Assembly: GCF_025751555.1 (NCBI RefSeq) | Contig: NZ_JAOWLB010000003.1 | Location: forward strand, 349,524 to 413,523 | Length of the DNA stretch: 64,000 nucleotides | DNA from: Ruegeria aquimaris | Lineage (GTDB): Bacteria; Pseudomonadota; Alphaproteobacteria; Rhodobacterales; Rhodobacteraceae | Reading direction: 5' to 3' | In this document: piece after piece, positions 9,230 to 18,764 of the stretch | Numbering within the stretch: the first letter of the stretch is position 1 | How the letters are laid out: each line of letters opens with the position of its first letter | The notes under the pieces: model-generated | Told to the model about the DNA's origin: nothing | What the model saw: the letters and a program-made list of their open reading frames with translations, nothing else | Databases searched by the model: none | Position numbers and translations under genes: made by a program

Positions 9230-10390
9230 ATGGTCGATCAGGTCAAGCTCGCCGCCTTTTCAAGCTGGCTGATGGCCGGCGCACAGCCGCCCAAGCCCAT
9301 CGAGGCCGTTGTCGAGGAAAGCGCCGCCCGTCTGCGCGCGGCCGGTCTGCCGCTTGATGTGCTGATCGTCAACGGCCTGTTCATCCACCCCGATATCCGT
9401 GGCATCCAGATCCGCTGGACCGCACGGAACGGCGTGCGCCGCGTCACCTTTCGGCATGCCTATTTCGAAACCAGCGATTTCGCTGCAACCCCGATCTCGC
9501 GCACCATCGCGACCGGGCGTTCCATGCGCTTCGAGCTCGCGCATCAGGACCCCGGGACCGATACCGCCTATGCCGCCGCGTTCCGGGCCTCGGGCTATAC
9601 CGACATCCTGGTGTTGCCGCTCATCAACTTTGACGGCACGATCTCGGGCTGCATCGAGTTTGCCACCCGGGCCCTCAAAGGGTTCAGCCAAGAAGACATT
9701 ACCGCCCTGCGCCGGGTTCAGGCGCCGCTGGCCCGGATGAAGGAGTTCTTCACCGAACGGTTCGACAAGCAGATCACGCTCGCCACCTATGTCGGCGACG
9801 CCACCAGCCGCAAGGTGCTGAGCGGCCAGATCGTCCGCGGCGATGGCGAGACCATTTCCGCCGTCATTCTCTTTGCCGATATCAAGGGCTTCACCGCGCT
9901 GTCGAACCGCACAGCCTCGGCCGAGGTGCTGCAAGTGCTAAACCGTTTCTTCGATGTGATCGACACCGCCGTGACCCGCAACAATGGCGAGATTCTCAAG
10001 TTTCTCGGTGACGGGGTGCTGGTGATCTTTCCCACGCCCGACGACCTCACCGCGCAAGAGGCCGCCGCCCAAAGTGCGATGGCCGCCGTCACCGAAGCCC
10101 GGGAAACGCTTGCGGAACAAACAGACCCGTCGCAGATCGCCTTTCGCGCGGCGCTGCACATGGGCGATGTGTTCTTCGGCAATGTCGGCAGCCGCAACCG
10201 GCTCGACTTCACCGCCATCGGTCCTGCGGTGAACCTCTGCGCCCGCATGCTGCACGAGGCCTCGTCGCGGGACGCCAGAACGCTGTGCTCGGCACAGTTC
10301 CGGACCATCGCCATCGGCCTCACCGGCACCCCCTTTGCCTGCGAAGTCGCCGGTTTCGAGGAGCCGGTCGAATTCCACGTCCTGGATTGA
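9230..10390 (+). CDS. Class III adenylate cyclase with N-terminal sensor-like domain
   Basis: 386 residues, starting at the ATG after aaagggg. Residues about 1-190 look like a cytosolic ligand-sensing module (a GAF-like alpha/beta pattern) without membrane segments. Residues about 205-386 are a class III cyclase: first metal-binding Asp in LFADIKGFTA (D217), the adenine-selecting Lys and second Asp in KFLGDG (K257, D261), and the transition-state Asn/Arg in TAIGPAVNLCARM. All key residues are present, so cAMP synthesis from ATP is expected. It has its own leader region after the lpd hairpin; the next gene follows after 44 bases. Confidence 0.88.
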   Translation: MVDQVKLAAFSSWLMAGAQPPKPIEAVVEESAARLRAAGLPLDVLIVNGLFIHPDIRGIQIRWTARNGVRRVTFRHAYFETSDFAATPISRTIATGRSMRFELAHQDPGTDTAYAAAFRASGYTDILVLPLINFDGTISGCIEFATRALKGFSQEDITALRRVQAPLARMKEFFTERFDKQITLATYVGDATSRKVLSGQIVRGDGETISAVILFADIKGFTALSNRTASAEVLQVLNRFFDVIDTAVTRNNGEILKFLGDGVLVIFPTPDDLTAQEAAAQSAMAAVTEARETLAEQTDPSQIAFRAALHMGDVFFGNVGSRNRLDFTAIGPAVNLCARMLHEASSRDARTLCSAQFRTIAIGLTGTPFACEVAGFEEPVEFHVLD

Positions 10391-10434
10391 CGGTTCCGCC
10401 GCCGCGCCGCATCGTCCATCCAGAGGTGCCCGCC

Positions 10435-11241
10435 ATGTCGGATTTCGACCTGCCCGCCTACCTGAGCCGCATCGGACTCGACGCTGTCCCGGTCACACCG
10501 GACGGGCTGCGCCTGATCCAGCAGGCGCAGCTGCGCTGCATTCCCTTCGAGAACATCGACCCATTTCTTGGCCGCACCCCCGACCTCGCGCCCCAGGCGC
10601 TGGCGGCCAAGCTCCTGCATGCCGGGCGCGGCGGTTACTGTTTCGAGCTGAACGCACTCTTCGGCGCGGCCCTGCGCGCCTGCGGCTTCGAAACCCGCCG
10701 CCTGCTGGCCCGGGTCCGCAACGGCAGGCCCACCGCCGGGCCGCGCAGCCATGTGGCGCTGATGGTCACGCTCGGCGGGCGCCGCTATCTCGCCGACGCG
10801 GGCTTTGGCGGCCCCGGCCCGCTCGCCCCGCTGCTGATTGACACCGACACAGCGCAGAGCGCACCAAACGGCACCTTCTGCCTGCGCACCGACCCCGTTA
10901 CCGGCGAGCGTCTGCTGCAACGGGACACGCCCGAAGGCCCCTTCATCCTCTACGGCTTTGACGAGGCCCATGTCAGCGACGCCGATATCGAGGCCGCCAA
11001 TCACCTGTGCGCCACCTGGGAAAAAATGCCGTTTCGCAACAACCTGTTGCTCTCGGGTTTCGACGGCGCAACCCGTATCGGCGCCTTCAACCGGATGCTC
11101 ACCCGCGACAGCGACGGCAGGCTCGACAAGCGCGAGCTCGTCTCCCCCACAGACCTCGCCACCTTGTTGACCCGCGATCTCGGCCTGTGCCTCGACCCGG
11201 CCACGCTCGGCGCGATCTGGACCCGGCTCGGCACCGCCTGA
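10435..11241 (+). CDS. nat: Arylamine N-acetyltransferase
   Basis: 268 residues. Transfers acetyl from acetyl-CoA to arylamines and related compounds through a cysteine thioester. The cysteine-protease-like triad is complete: Cys in RGGYCFELN (C69), His in RSHVALMV (H106) and Asp in YLADAGFGGP (D121). The N-terminus matches the family (YLSRIGLDAVPVTPDGLRLIQ), which supports the ATG at 10435, over the longer open frame. Converges with plsC; a dispersed repeat follows the stop. Confidence 0.93.
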   Translation: MSDFDLPAYLSRIGLDAVPVTPDGLRLIQQAQLRCIPFENIDPFLGRTPDLAPQALAAKLLHAGRGGYCFELNALFGAALRACGFETRRLLARVRNGRPTAGPRSHVALMVTLGGRRYLADAGFGGPGPLAPLLIDTDTAQSAPNGTFCLRTDPVTGERLLQRDTPEGPFILYGFDEAHVSDADIEAANHLCATWEKMPFRNNLLLSGFDGATRIGAFNRMLTRDSDGRLDKRELVSPTDLATLLTRDLGLCLDPATLGAIWTRLGTA

Positions 11242-11250
11242 CCCGATCCG

Positions 11251-11317
11251 GCTTCTTTCTGGTCGGAAATACTCCGGGGGTGAATTGGCCGCAGGCCAAG
11301 AGGGGGCAGCGCCCCCT
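11251..11317 (+). repeat. Dispersed intergenic repeat, copy 1
   Basis: Contains gcttctttctggtc, aaatactccggggg and a gggggcagcgccccc hairpin. The same elements recur, in either orientation, near 18672-18764, 35667-35732 and 55987-56033. It lies between the convergent nat and plsC genes, and its hairpin may act as a two-way terminator. Confidence 0.75.
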
Positions 11318-11341
11318 GCCCCAGCGATCAGGCCAACCGGG

Positions 11342-12061
11342 TCAGACCCCGAATCCCGCCTCTTCCATCAGCGCGTCAGAACGGCGCTCGATCGCCTCTT
11401 CCAGCCGCTCCATGAATGCGTTCCGCCCGATGCCGGGCGGGATCGGCTCCAGGAACTCCACCACCGCCAGCCCCGGCTTGCGCAGGATCCCCTTGCGCGG
11501 CCAGAACAGGCCCACATTGGTCGCCGCCGGCACACAAGGATATTGCAACCCCTCATACAGAACCGCGCTGCCCACCTTGTAGGGTTTGTAGACCCCCGGC
11601 GCCACCCGCGTCCCCTGCGGATAGATCACCAGCTGGCCGGGTTCGGAAAACTCCTTGGCCACATCCTTGACCATCTTGGCCACCGCCGCACCGCGCTTGC
11701 CGCGATCGACCGGGATACAGCCCAGCCGCTTGGCATAGACCCCGATGATCGGGGTCCAGAGCAGCTCGCGCTTCATGATGAACTTGGCATGCGGGACCGC
11801 GTCAAAGATCAGCAGGATATCGAAAAACGACTGGTGCTTGGCCGCGATCACCACCTCGCCCGTGGGCACCGGGCCGCGAACCTCGCCCCGGATGCCCACC
11901 ATCCAGCCCGCCAGCCAGATGGTCGAGCGGGCATAAAGCTTGCAGGCCTTCAGCGCCCCGCGCTTGGACACCAGCGCATAAGGGGTGAACACCAGCCCCA
12001 GCACCGCCATCCAGAGATAGATCAGGACAACAAAGACCAGCGACCGCAGCCATTGCACCAT
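11342..12061 (-). CDS. plsC: 1-acyl-sn-glycerol-3-phosphate acyltransferase
   Basis: 239 residues. Makes phosphatidic acid from lysophosphatidic acid at the inner membrane. An N-terminal hydrophobic anchor (about residues 5-30) precedes the catalytic HX4D motif in AKHQSFFDIL, the FIMKREL and GCIPVDR blocks and the EGTR-like IYPQGTRVAPG. The start codon overlaps the ftsX stop (TGATG), so it is coupled to ftsEX. Confidence 0.92.
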   Translation of the reverse strand: MVQWLRSLVFVVLIYLWMAVLGLVFTPYALVSKRGALKACKLYARSTIWLAGWMVGIRGEVRGPVPTGEVVIAAKHQSFFDILLIFDAVPHAKFIMKRELLWTPIIGVYAKRLGCIPVDRGKRGAAVAKMVKDVAKEFSEPGQLVIYPQGTRVAPGVYKPYKVGSAVLYEGLQYPCVPAATNVGLFWPRKGILRKPGLAVVEFLEPIPPGIGRNAFMERLEEAIERRSDALMEEAGFGV

Positions 12062-12960
12062 CAGCTCAGCTCCCTCAACGTGCGCCGCGCCGCGGCCCAG
12101 GTCGCGGCAAAGGCCACCAGCGCGCCCAGCACCGGAATGATCAACGGCAAGACCCAGCCCGCCTCCTGGAACCCGAGCCCGGTCAGAAACCCGCCCTGAT
12201 CCGAGGCTTCGGGCAACAGCATGACACCCGCCATGCCCAGCACAACCCCTACCGCCGCGCCGATCAGTGCGCGCAGGGTGAACCGGCGCACAAAGGCGCC
12301 AGCGATGTAACGGTCACGCGCGCCCACAAGGCGCAGCACCTCGATCACCTGCGCATTGGCCGCCAGCGCCGCATTGGCCGCCAGCGTGATCATCGCCGCC
12401 GTGGCACCACCGATCAGCAGGATCGACACCAGCGCCAGGCGGCGCAGCGAATTGGCCGCATCCACCAGCGGCTCCCGCCAGCGGGTATGATCGTCCAGCA
12501 CCGCGCCCGGCACCTCGGCCGCCAACCGCAACCGCAGCCCCTGCGCGTCATATCCCGGCTCAGCCCCCCGGATCTCGATCAGCTGCGGCACCGGCAGCGC
12601 GTCCAGCGGCAGATCCGCCCCAAACCAGGGCGCCAGCAGCGCCGCCTGCTCCTCGCGGCTCAGCGCCCGCGCCTCGGCCACGCCCGGGGTCTGGCGCAGG
12701 ATGGTCAGCGCCGTCTTGGTCTGCGCCGCGACCTGATCGCCCGGCGCATTGATCCGCAGCGTCGCCGCCCGCGCCAGTTCCGAGGCCCAGCGATCCGCCA
12801 GCCGCCCCGAGGCCAGCGACAGCGCCAGCGCGAACACCGCCAGAAACGCCATCGCGCCCGACACGAACAGGGTCAGCCGCGCGGTAAAGCCAGACGGCGG
12901 CACCACCCGGTCGGCCTGTTTGTCGGCCATGATAAGCGCGCGGATGGTTCCCTTGCTCAC
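12061..12960 (-). CDS. ftsX: Cell division ABC transporter permease-like protein FtsX
   Basis: 299 residues from a GTG that overlaps the ftsE stop (GTGA); the ATG ten codons later is an alternative. One N-terminal membrane segment (about residues 27-48) is followed by an extracytoplasmic domain of about 120 residues and three C-terminal segments, the FtsX topology. With FtsE it links the divisome to peptidoglycan hydrolase activation; unlike true transporters it does not move a known substrate. The order ftsE-ftsX-plsC is compatible with alphaproteobacteria. Confidence 0.88.
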   Translation of the reverse strand: MSKGTIRALIMADKQADRVVPPSGFTARLTLFVSGAMAFLAVFALALSLASGRLADRWASELARAATLRINAPGDQVAAQTKTALTILRQTPGVAEARALSREEQAALLAPWFGADLPLDALPVPQLIEIRGAEPGYDAQGLRLRLAAEVPGAVLDDHTRWREPLVDAANSLRRLALVSILLIGGATAAMITLAANAALAANAQVIEVLRLVGARDRYIAGAFVRRFTLRALIGAAVGVVLGMAGVMLLPEASDQGGFLTGLGFQEAGWVLPLIIPVLGALVAFAATWAAARRTLRELS

Positions 12961-13634
12961 AGATCCGCCCCCGCCAGTTGCAGCCGCCGGTTCGAAATCC
13001 GTAGCACCCGCGCCTGCACCTGGCTCTTGGCGGCGCGGATCAGGCTCAGATCGTGGGTCGCGATCAGGATGGTCTTGCCCATCCGGTTCAGCTCGATCAG
13101 CAGTTGCAGCAGCCGCTGCGACATCTCCCAGTCGACATTGCCGGTGGGCTCGTCGGCCAGCACCACGTCGGGCGACATGATCACCGCGCGAGCCAGTGCC
13201 GCGCGCTGGCGCTCGCCCCCCGACAGTTCCGGCGGCAGCGCATCGGCCCGTTTCGTCAGCCCGACCCAGCCCATCAGTTCTCTCAGGTTCTCCTGCTGGC
13301 CAGCCAGCTCGTGGCCCGACACCGTCAGCGGCAGCGCTATATTCTCGGACAAAGGCAGATGGTCCAGAAACCGGCAATCCTGATGCACCACCCCGATGCG
13401 GCGCCGGAACAGCGCCATCTGGTCGCGGTCCAGCCCGCGCAGGTCCTCGCCAAACCCGCGCACCTGCCCGGCGGTGGCCTGCAAGGCGCCATAGCACAGC
13501 CGCAACAGCGTGGTCTTGCCCGATCCCGACGGCCCGGTCAGGAAATGGAACGACCCCGGCGACAGATCGACCGAGATCTCGCCGAGAAGCTCGCCGCCGC
13601 CATAGCTGTAGCCCACATTCTCCAACTCGATCAA
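12957..13634 (-). CDS. ftsE: Cell division ATP-binding protein FtsE
   Basis: 225 residues if started at the TTG at 13634, which lies after a caggggg ribosome-site-like run and gives the normal FtsE N-terminus (IELENVGYSYGGG). The open frame extends to 13718 but that extension is unlike the family. ABC ATPase motifs are complete: Walker A GPSGSGKTT, Q-loop VVHQDCRF, signature LSGGERQR, Walker B VVLADEPTG, and the switch His in IATHD. Forms the cytoplasmic partner of FtsX at the septum. Confidence 0.9.
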   Translation of the reverse strand: MIELENVGYSYGGGELLGEISVDLSPGSFHFLTGPSGSGKTTLLRLCYGALQATAGQVRGFGEDLRGLDRDQMALFRRRIGVVHQDCRFLDHLPLSENIALPLTVSGHELAGQQENLRELMGWVGLTKRADALPPELSGGERQRAALARAVIMSPDVVLADEPTGNVDWEMSQRLLQLLIELNRMGKTILIATHDLSLIRAAKSQVQARVLRISNRRLQLAGADL

Positions 13635-13817
13635 AACAATGCCCCCTGCCGGTTCACCGCCTTTCTTGCCCGATGGGGGATGCAGTTTCAATGCCCGCCT
13701 GAGTCCAATAGGCGACACATCACCGGTTACCCGCCAAATCTCTCTTTCCGCAGTCGGCTCAACCGCCTATGATCCCGGGAAAAACAAGCTCAGGCAGAAT
13801 GAAAACCGGGAGACAGT

Positions 13818-14654
13818 ATGCGTCTGACATGCCCGAACTGTGACGCACAATACGAAGTGCCGGACGAGGTGATCCCGACCGAGGGGCGCGACGTGCAGTG
13901 TTCGAATTGCGGCCATACATGGTTCCAGCCGCCGGCCGGCGCACCGATGCCGGAGCCCTCGGATACCGAGGACGAGACGCTTCCGCCCGGCTACGATGAC
14001 GACGACGACGAGGAATACGAGGACGAACCGCGCCAGACCGGACCGGACCACGGCCAATCGGACGCCTATGACGACGATTACGACGACGAGGAGGCGCCCG
14101 CCGAACCGGCCCCAGGCGGGCAGGCCGCACGCGGCCTCGACCCCGACATCTCGGATATCCTGCGCCAGGAGGCCGCGCGCGAAACGCAGCTTCGCGCCCG
14201 CGAGGCAGAAGCGCTGGAAAGCCAGCCGGACCTGGGGCTTGACGCCTATCCGGGCGACGAACCCAAACGGCGCGCCCGCGAGGCGCAGGACCGCATGGCC
14301 CGGATCCGCGGCGAAGAGCCTGAGACTGAAGACGAAGCCGCCGGGTCCCGGCGCGGCCTGCTGCCCGATATCGAAGAGATCAACTCGACCCTGCGCGGCG
14401 CCGACGCCGTGACCGCCGCTCCGGCGCCGGTCTCCGCCAAACGGGTGCGCAAGCGCCGCTCAGGTGGGTTCATGCGCGGCCTCACAGTGATGCTGCTGTT
14501 CGGCGCGGTGCTGTTCCTGCTTTATGCCAATGCGCCGCAAATCGCCCGCAGCGTGCCGCAGGCCGACCCGATGCTCAGCGCCTATGTCGCACTGGTCGAT
14601 CAGGCCCGGCTCTGGCTCGACGCCCAGGCCGCGGCGTTCGTGCCGCGCCCCTGA
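13818..14654 (+). CDS. MJ0042-type zinc-ribbon membrane protein
   Basis: 278 residues. The N-terminus is a zinc ribbon with CPNC (C5, C8) and CSNC (C28, C31), the type found in proteins starting MRLTCPNC. It is followed by a strongly acidic stretch rich in Asp and Glu (about residues 45-95), a charged linker, and one hydrophobic segment at about 217-238 near the C-terminus, so the ribbon and acidic region are probably cytoplasmic with a single C-terminal anchor. Divergent from ftsE with a 183-base intergenic region between. Biochemical role unknown. Confidence 0.85.
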   Translation: MRLTCPNCDAQYEVPDEVIPTEGRDVQCSNCGHTWFQPPAGAPMPEPSDTEDETLPPGYDDDDDEEYEDEPRQTGPDHGQSDAYDDDYDDEEAPAEPAPGGQAARGLDPDISDILRQEAARETQLRAREAEALESQPDLGLDAYPGDEPKRRAREAQDRMARIRGEEPETEDEAAGSRRGLLPDIEEINSTLRGADAVTAAPAPVSAKRVRKRRSGGFMRGLTVMLLFGAVLFLLYANAPQIARSVPQADPMLSAYVALVDQARLWLDAQAAAFVPRP

Positions 14655-14673
14655 TCACGCCAAAGGCGCCCAT

Positions 14674-14729
14674 GAGATTTTTCGTCGAAAAATCTCGGCC
14701 TCCGGCGGGAGTATTTCAGGCAAAGTGAA
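14674..14729 (+). terminator. Bidirectional hairpin with repeat-like tail
   Basis: Perfect nine-base stem gagattttt / aaaaatctc (14674-14696) between two converging genes; the A and T runs in the stem suit termination in both directions. The tail ggcctccggcgggagtattt (from 14697) resembles the ccggagtattt core of the dispersed repeats elsewhere in the window, so this may be a divergent member. Confidence 0.7.
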
Positions 14730-14743
14730 CGCGCGGACCGACG

Positions 14744-17305
14744 TCAGAACCGGTCCAGCAGGCGCTTGAGATAGTCCAGCTCGATCTGCGGCCGCTCCTG
14801 ATCGCCCGAGCGGCGGCGGATTTCGTCCAGCAACTCGCGTGCCCGGCGATAGACATCCTCGCCGCCCAGCAGGTTCTCATCCGTATGGATGCCGCCCTGG
14901 GATCCGGGGGTGCGACCCAGCGGGTCGCGGTTCTGGGCGCGCATGTCGCCCTCCTGGCTGCCCTGCCCGGGCTGCTGTTCCTGCGCCAGCGCCTCGCCCA
15001 GCGAGCGCATGCCCTCGCGCAGCGCCTCCATCGCCTCGGCCTGGCGGTCGATCGCCTCGGGCAGGTCGTCTTGCCGCAAGGCATCCTCGGCCCCCTCCAT
15101 GGCGCGGCCGGCGCGGCCCAGCGCCTCGCGCGCCGCATCGCCCTCGGGCGTGCCCTGCCCCGGCAGGTTCTGCTGCTGGCGGCCCAGCTCGTCGCGCAGC
15201 GCCTGCTGCCGGTCGGCCAGCGTGCCCGGATCGGGCTGGCCACCCTGGCCATCCTCGCCGCTGCCCGGCTCGCGGCCCGCCTGGCCCTGGCCCTCGTGAC
15301 TCTGGCCCCGGCCCTGACCGCCGCTGCGGCCTTCGTTCTGCTGGTTCTCGCCCGCCTGCGCACCGGGGTTGAACTGTTCCTGCAAATCGCGGAACGCCTG
15401 ATCCGACAGACCCTGCTGGTTGCGCAGCGTCTCGGCCAGCCCCTCCATCGCGCGCTGCCCCTCGGACTGGCCGTTCTGGCCCTGCCCCTGGGTCACGCGC
15501 ATGTTCTCCATCATCTGCTGGAACTCCTGCAACGCCTGCTGCGCCTCGGCCATCCGGCCCTGTTCCATCAGTTCCTGGATCCGGTCCATCATCCGTTGCA
15601 GATCGTCCTGGGTCATTTGCAGGCTCTGCTGGTCCTGACCCTGCTGGCCATCGCGCTCCTCACTGTCGCCATCGCGCTGCGCCTGCTGCATCAGCTGTTG
15701 CAGGTAGTCCTCAGTCGCCTCGCGCAGCTCCTGCATCAGCTCGGCAATCTCCTGATCGCTGGCGCCGTTCTTCATCGCCTCGCTCAGCCGCTCCTGCGCC
15801 TGCCGCATCCGCTCCAGCGCGTCGCTCAGCGTGCCATCCTCAAGCAGCAGTGCCAGATCCCACAGCGCCTGCGCGATCTCTTCCTGCTGCGCCACCTGCA
15901 AGCCGCCATAGCGGTTCAGCGCTTCCAGCCGCCGCAGGATCACCCGCAGCCGCAGATAGGCGGTTTCGGATTTGAAGACATCCTCGGGCCGGTGCGACAC
16001 CGCCCGCAGGAGAAGCGCCACCCGCGCCGCGTTCTCGCGCGACCAGAGCAGGTCGCGGCGCATCTCGATCACCGTCGCCGCCAGCGGGTCAAAGAACCGC
16101 CGCGCCGGCAGCGCCACGCCATAGGGCATGGTCAGGGCCTCCTGCCCGGCCGCATCCTGCGCCACCAGCGTGATCGTCACCGGCAAATGCGCCCAGGGGT
16201 GCTGCGAGAAATCCTCGACCAGGTTCTCGGTGAAATCACGCCGGTCGCCCGAGATCGGCAAGGGCAGATCGACCGTGACTACCTCGCGCGGCTCGGGGTC
16301 CACGCGCAACCCATGGCGCCGGTCGACCGCCGCCAGGTCCAGCGAGATCCGGGCGACCCCGCCCGTCACGCCATAATCGTCGGCGGCGGCAAAAGGCATC
16401 ACCATCTGACCGCCCGCGCCGCTTTCCGCTTCGCCCGCGATCTCGATCACCGGCGGCTGGTCCGGTTGCATCGCAACCTGCCAGCCGCGCCCGCCCGGAC
16501 CTTTGATCGCCAACGTGCCGCTGCGCACCACCACCAGCGACTGTTCCGGGTTCTCGGGCTGCGCCAGGGGCGTGTCCGACAGCGTCTCGGCCAGGCTCAG
16601 TTGCCCCACCTCGCCATAGAACCGCAGGGTGATCCGGGTGCCCTGTGGCACCTCCAGAACATCCGCGGCCTGCTCGTTCAGGTAACGCGTCGGCAAGCCG
16701 GTATAGCGTGGCGGCTCGATCCAGCCTTCCCAACTGGGTCCCGCCGCCGCCGCGGCTGCGCCGGGGGCAAGCCCCGCCACCGTGCTGACCTGCCGGACCG
16801 AGCCAAAGACCACCGCAACCGCCAGGCACAGAACCGCCATGTAACGCAGCCCCAGCGGATCGCGCGACCGCAGGGCCAGATCGGGCGGCACCGCCCGCGC
16901 CCCGGCCACCCGCGCCGCCATCCGTGCCTGATGCGCCCGCCACAGCCCGACCGAGGCGGCATCTCCCGCGCCGATCGCCTGATGGTCCAGCAGGGCCTGC
17001 ACCGGCCGCCCCGGCAGGGTCGCATCCAGCCGCGCCAGCACCTCAGCCCGGTCGGGCCAATGCATCCGCCGCGCACCCCGGACCAGAGCCCACAGCAGGC
17101 CAAGACCCAAACAGACCGCGCCCGCCCACGTCCATTCGACCGGCACCATGTCCTGAAGCCCCAGCATCAGCACCGACAGCCCCAGCATCAGGAGAGAGAA
17201 CAGCGGCCAGAACGCGCGCAACAGGCGCTCGGCGATCATGCCCGCGCCCGTCGCCGTCAGCACCAGGCGGCGCAAGGGCAGGATCTGGCTCTGGTTGCGT
17301 TTCAA
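14744..17305 (-). CDS. DUF4175 / TIGR02302 family membrane protein with Gln/Gly-rich region
   Basis: 853 residues, started at a TTG seven bases after gaaggagg. Two hydrophobic segments at about residues 34-55 and 58-75 and another near 150 anchor it in the membrane. The middle (about 180-440) is a predicted extracytoplasmic beta-rich domain, and the C-terminal half (about 520-790) is low-complexity, rich in Gln, Gly, Glu and Met with coiled-coil tendency, which is the mark of this alphaproteobacterial family. Function unknown. It is the last gene of the argH-lysA operon, 38 bases after lysA. Confidence 0.87.
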   Translation of the reverse strand: MKRNQSQILPLRRLVLTATGAGMIAERLLRAFWPLFSLLMLGLSVLMLGLQDMVPVEWTWAGAVCLGLGLLWALVRGARRMHWPDRAEVLARLDATLPGRPVQALLDHQAIGAGDAASVGLWRAHQARMAARVAGARAVPPDLALRSRDPLGLRYMAVLCLAVAVVFGSVRQVSTVAGLAPGAAAAAAGPSWEGWIEPPRYTGLPTRYLNEQAADVLEVPQGTRITLRFYGEVGQLSLAETLSDTPLAQPENPEQSLVVVRSGTLAIKGPGGRGWQVAMQPDQPPVIEIAGEAESGAGGQMVMPFAAADDYGVTGGVARISLDLAAVDRRHGLRVDPEPREVVTVDLPLPISGDRRDFTENLVEDFSQHPWAHLPVTITLVAQDAAGQEALTMPYGVALPARRFFDPLAATVIEMRRDLLWSRENAARVALLLRAVSHRPEDVFKSETAYLRLRVILRRLEALNRYGGLQVAQQEEIAQALWDLALLLEDGTLSDALERMRQAQERLSEAMKNGASDQEIAELMQELREATEDYLQQLMQQAQRDGDSEERDGQQGQDQQSLQMTQDDLQRMMDRIQELMEQGRMAEAQQALQEFQQMMENMRVTQGQGQNGQSEGQRAMEGLAETLRNQQGLSDQAFRDLQEQFNPGAQAGENQQNEGRSGGQGRGQSHEGQGQAGREPGSGEDGQGGQPDPGTLADRQQALRDELGRQQQNLPGQGTPEGDAAREALGRAGRAMEGAEDALRQDDLPEAIDRQAEAMEALREGMRSLGEALAQEQQPGQGSQEGDMRAQNRDPLGRTPGSQGGIHTDENLLGGEDVYRRARELLDEIRRRSGDQERPQIELDYLKRLLDRF

Positions 17306-17342
17306 AACGGGCCTCCTTCGGGGCCCGCGCGGGTCACCCGCG

Positions 17343-18608
17343 TCAAAGCCACACGGGAATGGTATCGCGGTTTATGATTTCGTCAAAGCTCGGCCTTGCG
17401 CGAATAACCGCGAATTGATCTCCGTTCACCAGAACCTCGGGGATCAGCGGCCGTGTATTATACTCGCTCGACATCACCGCGCCATAGGCCCCGGCGCTGC
17501 GGAACGCCACCAGATCACCGGCGGCAAGCGGCGGCATCAGCCGCCCCTTGGCAAAGGTGTCGCCGGTCTCGCAGACCGGCCCCACGATGTCATAGGGCTG
17601 CGGTTCGACCCCCGGTTCGGGCTCGATCACCGGCACGATATCGTGATGCGCGTCATACATGGCCGGGCGGATCAGATCGTTCATCGCCCCGTCAAGGATC
17701 AGGAAATCGCGCCCCTCGCCGGATTTGACATAGATCACCCTGGACACCATCAGCCCGGCATTGCCCGCGATCAGGCGGCCCGGCTCGATCTCGATCTCGC
17801 AACCCAGATGCCCCAGCGTACGCTTGATCAGCGCGCCGTAATCCAGCGGCAGGGGCGGCGCCTCGTTCGAGCGGGTATAGGGAATGCCCAGACCCCCACC
17901 CAGATCCAGTCGACGGATGTCATGCCCCTCGGCGCGTAACCGCTCGGTCAGATCGGCAACTTTCTGATAGGCGGCTTCGAACGGCGCCAGATCGGTCAGT
18001 TGCGAGCCGATATGCACGTCGATCCCCACCACCTGCAACCCCGGCAGCGCGGCGGCATGGGCATAGACCGCGCTGGCCCGCGCGATCGGGATGCCGAACT
18101 TGTTCTCGGACTTGCCGGTGGCGATCTTGGCATGAGTCTTGGCGTCCACATCCGGGTTCACCCGGATGGTGATCGGCGCCACCTTGCCCAGGCTCAGCGC
18201 GACCGTGTTGATCGCCTCCATCTCGGGTTCCGATTCCACGTTGAACTGGCGAACACCGCCTTCCAGCGCGACCCGGATTTCCTCGGCGGTCTTGCCCACG
18301 CCCGAGAACACGATCTTCTCGCCCGGCACACCTGCGGCCTTCGCCCGCAGATACTCGCCCATCGAGACCACATCCATCCCCGCCCCGGCCTGCGCCAATG
18401 TCCGCAGGATCGCCTGGTTGCTGGCCGCCTTCATCGCGTAACAGACCAGGTGATCGGTCCCTTCCAGCGCCTCGTCGAAGAGCTGGAAATGCCTGAGCAG
18501 CGTCGCCGTGGAATAGACATAGAACGGGGTGCCCACCGCAGCGGCGATGTCGGTCAGGGGCACATCCTCGGCGTAAAGCGCGCCGTCGCGATAGAGAAAA
18601 TGATCCAT
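17343..18608 (-). CDS. lysA: Diaminopimelate decarboxylase
   Basis: 421 residues. PLP enzyme making L-lysine from meso-diaminopimelate. The PLP lysine is in CYAMKAASNQ near residue 58; HIGSQL, GGGLGIPY and EPGRLIAGNAG follow in the barrel, and the C-terminal domain carries CETGDTFAKGR with the Cys that acts across the dimer and the substrate-binding Tyr in SAGAYG. Start ATG at 18608. Belongs to the argH-lipoprotein-DUF2834-lysA-DUF4175 gene series. Confidence 0.97.
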   Translation of the reverse strand: MDHFLYRDGALYAEDVPLTDIAAAVGTPFYVYSTATLLRHFQLFDEALEGTDHLVCYAMKAASNQAILRTLAQAGAGMDVVSMGEYLRAKAAGVPGEKIVFSGVGKTAEEIRVALEGGVRQFNVESEPEMEAINTVALSLGKVAPITIRVNPDVDAKTHAKIATGKSENKFGIPIARASAVYAHAAALPGLQVVGIDVHIGSQLTDLAPFEAAYQKVADLTERLRAEGHDIRRLDLGGGLGIPYTRSNEAPPLPLDYGALIKRTLGHLGCEIEIEPGRLIAGNAGLMVSRVIYVKSGEGRDFLILDGAMNDLIRPAMYDAHHDIVPVIEPEPGVEPQPYDIVGPVCETGDTFAKGRLMPPLAAGDLVAFRSAGAYGAVMSSEYNTRPLIPEVLVNGDQFAVIRARPSFDEIINRDTIPVWL

Positions 18609-18662
18609 ACCGCGCGCTTATCCCGAAACGCCCCGCCAGATCAATCGGTCCCGCATTTTGTG

Positions 18663-18764
18663 AGTATTTATGACCAGAAAGAAGCCCAATCGCACCCCTG
18701 CTTCTTTCTGGTCGAAAATACCTCCGGGGGAGTCGCGCAAAGCGCGACGGGGGCAGCGCCCCCT
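18663..18764. repeat. Dispersed intergenic repeat, copy 2 (double, inverted)
   Basis: Two copies of the conserved core face each other: agtatttatgaccagaaag at 18663-18681 and its inverse gcttctttctggtc at 18700-18713. A gtcgcg/cgcgac hairpin and a gggggcagcgccccc hairpin (18749-18763) follow. The end overlaps the last codons of the DUF2834 gene. This copy lies between two genes of the same strand. Confidence 0.75.

Noticed and set aside
14885..17377. 830-codon open frame on the plus strand
   Set aside because: It is antisense to the DUF4175 gene; the composition (repeated Arg/Gln/Leu/His) is what high-GC codon bias yields on the opposite strand, with no domains.
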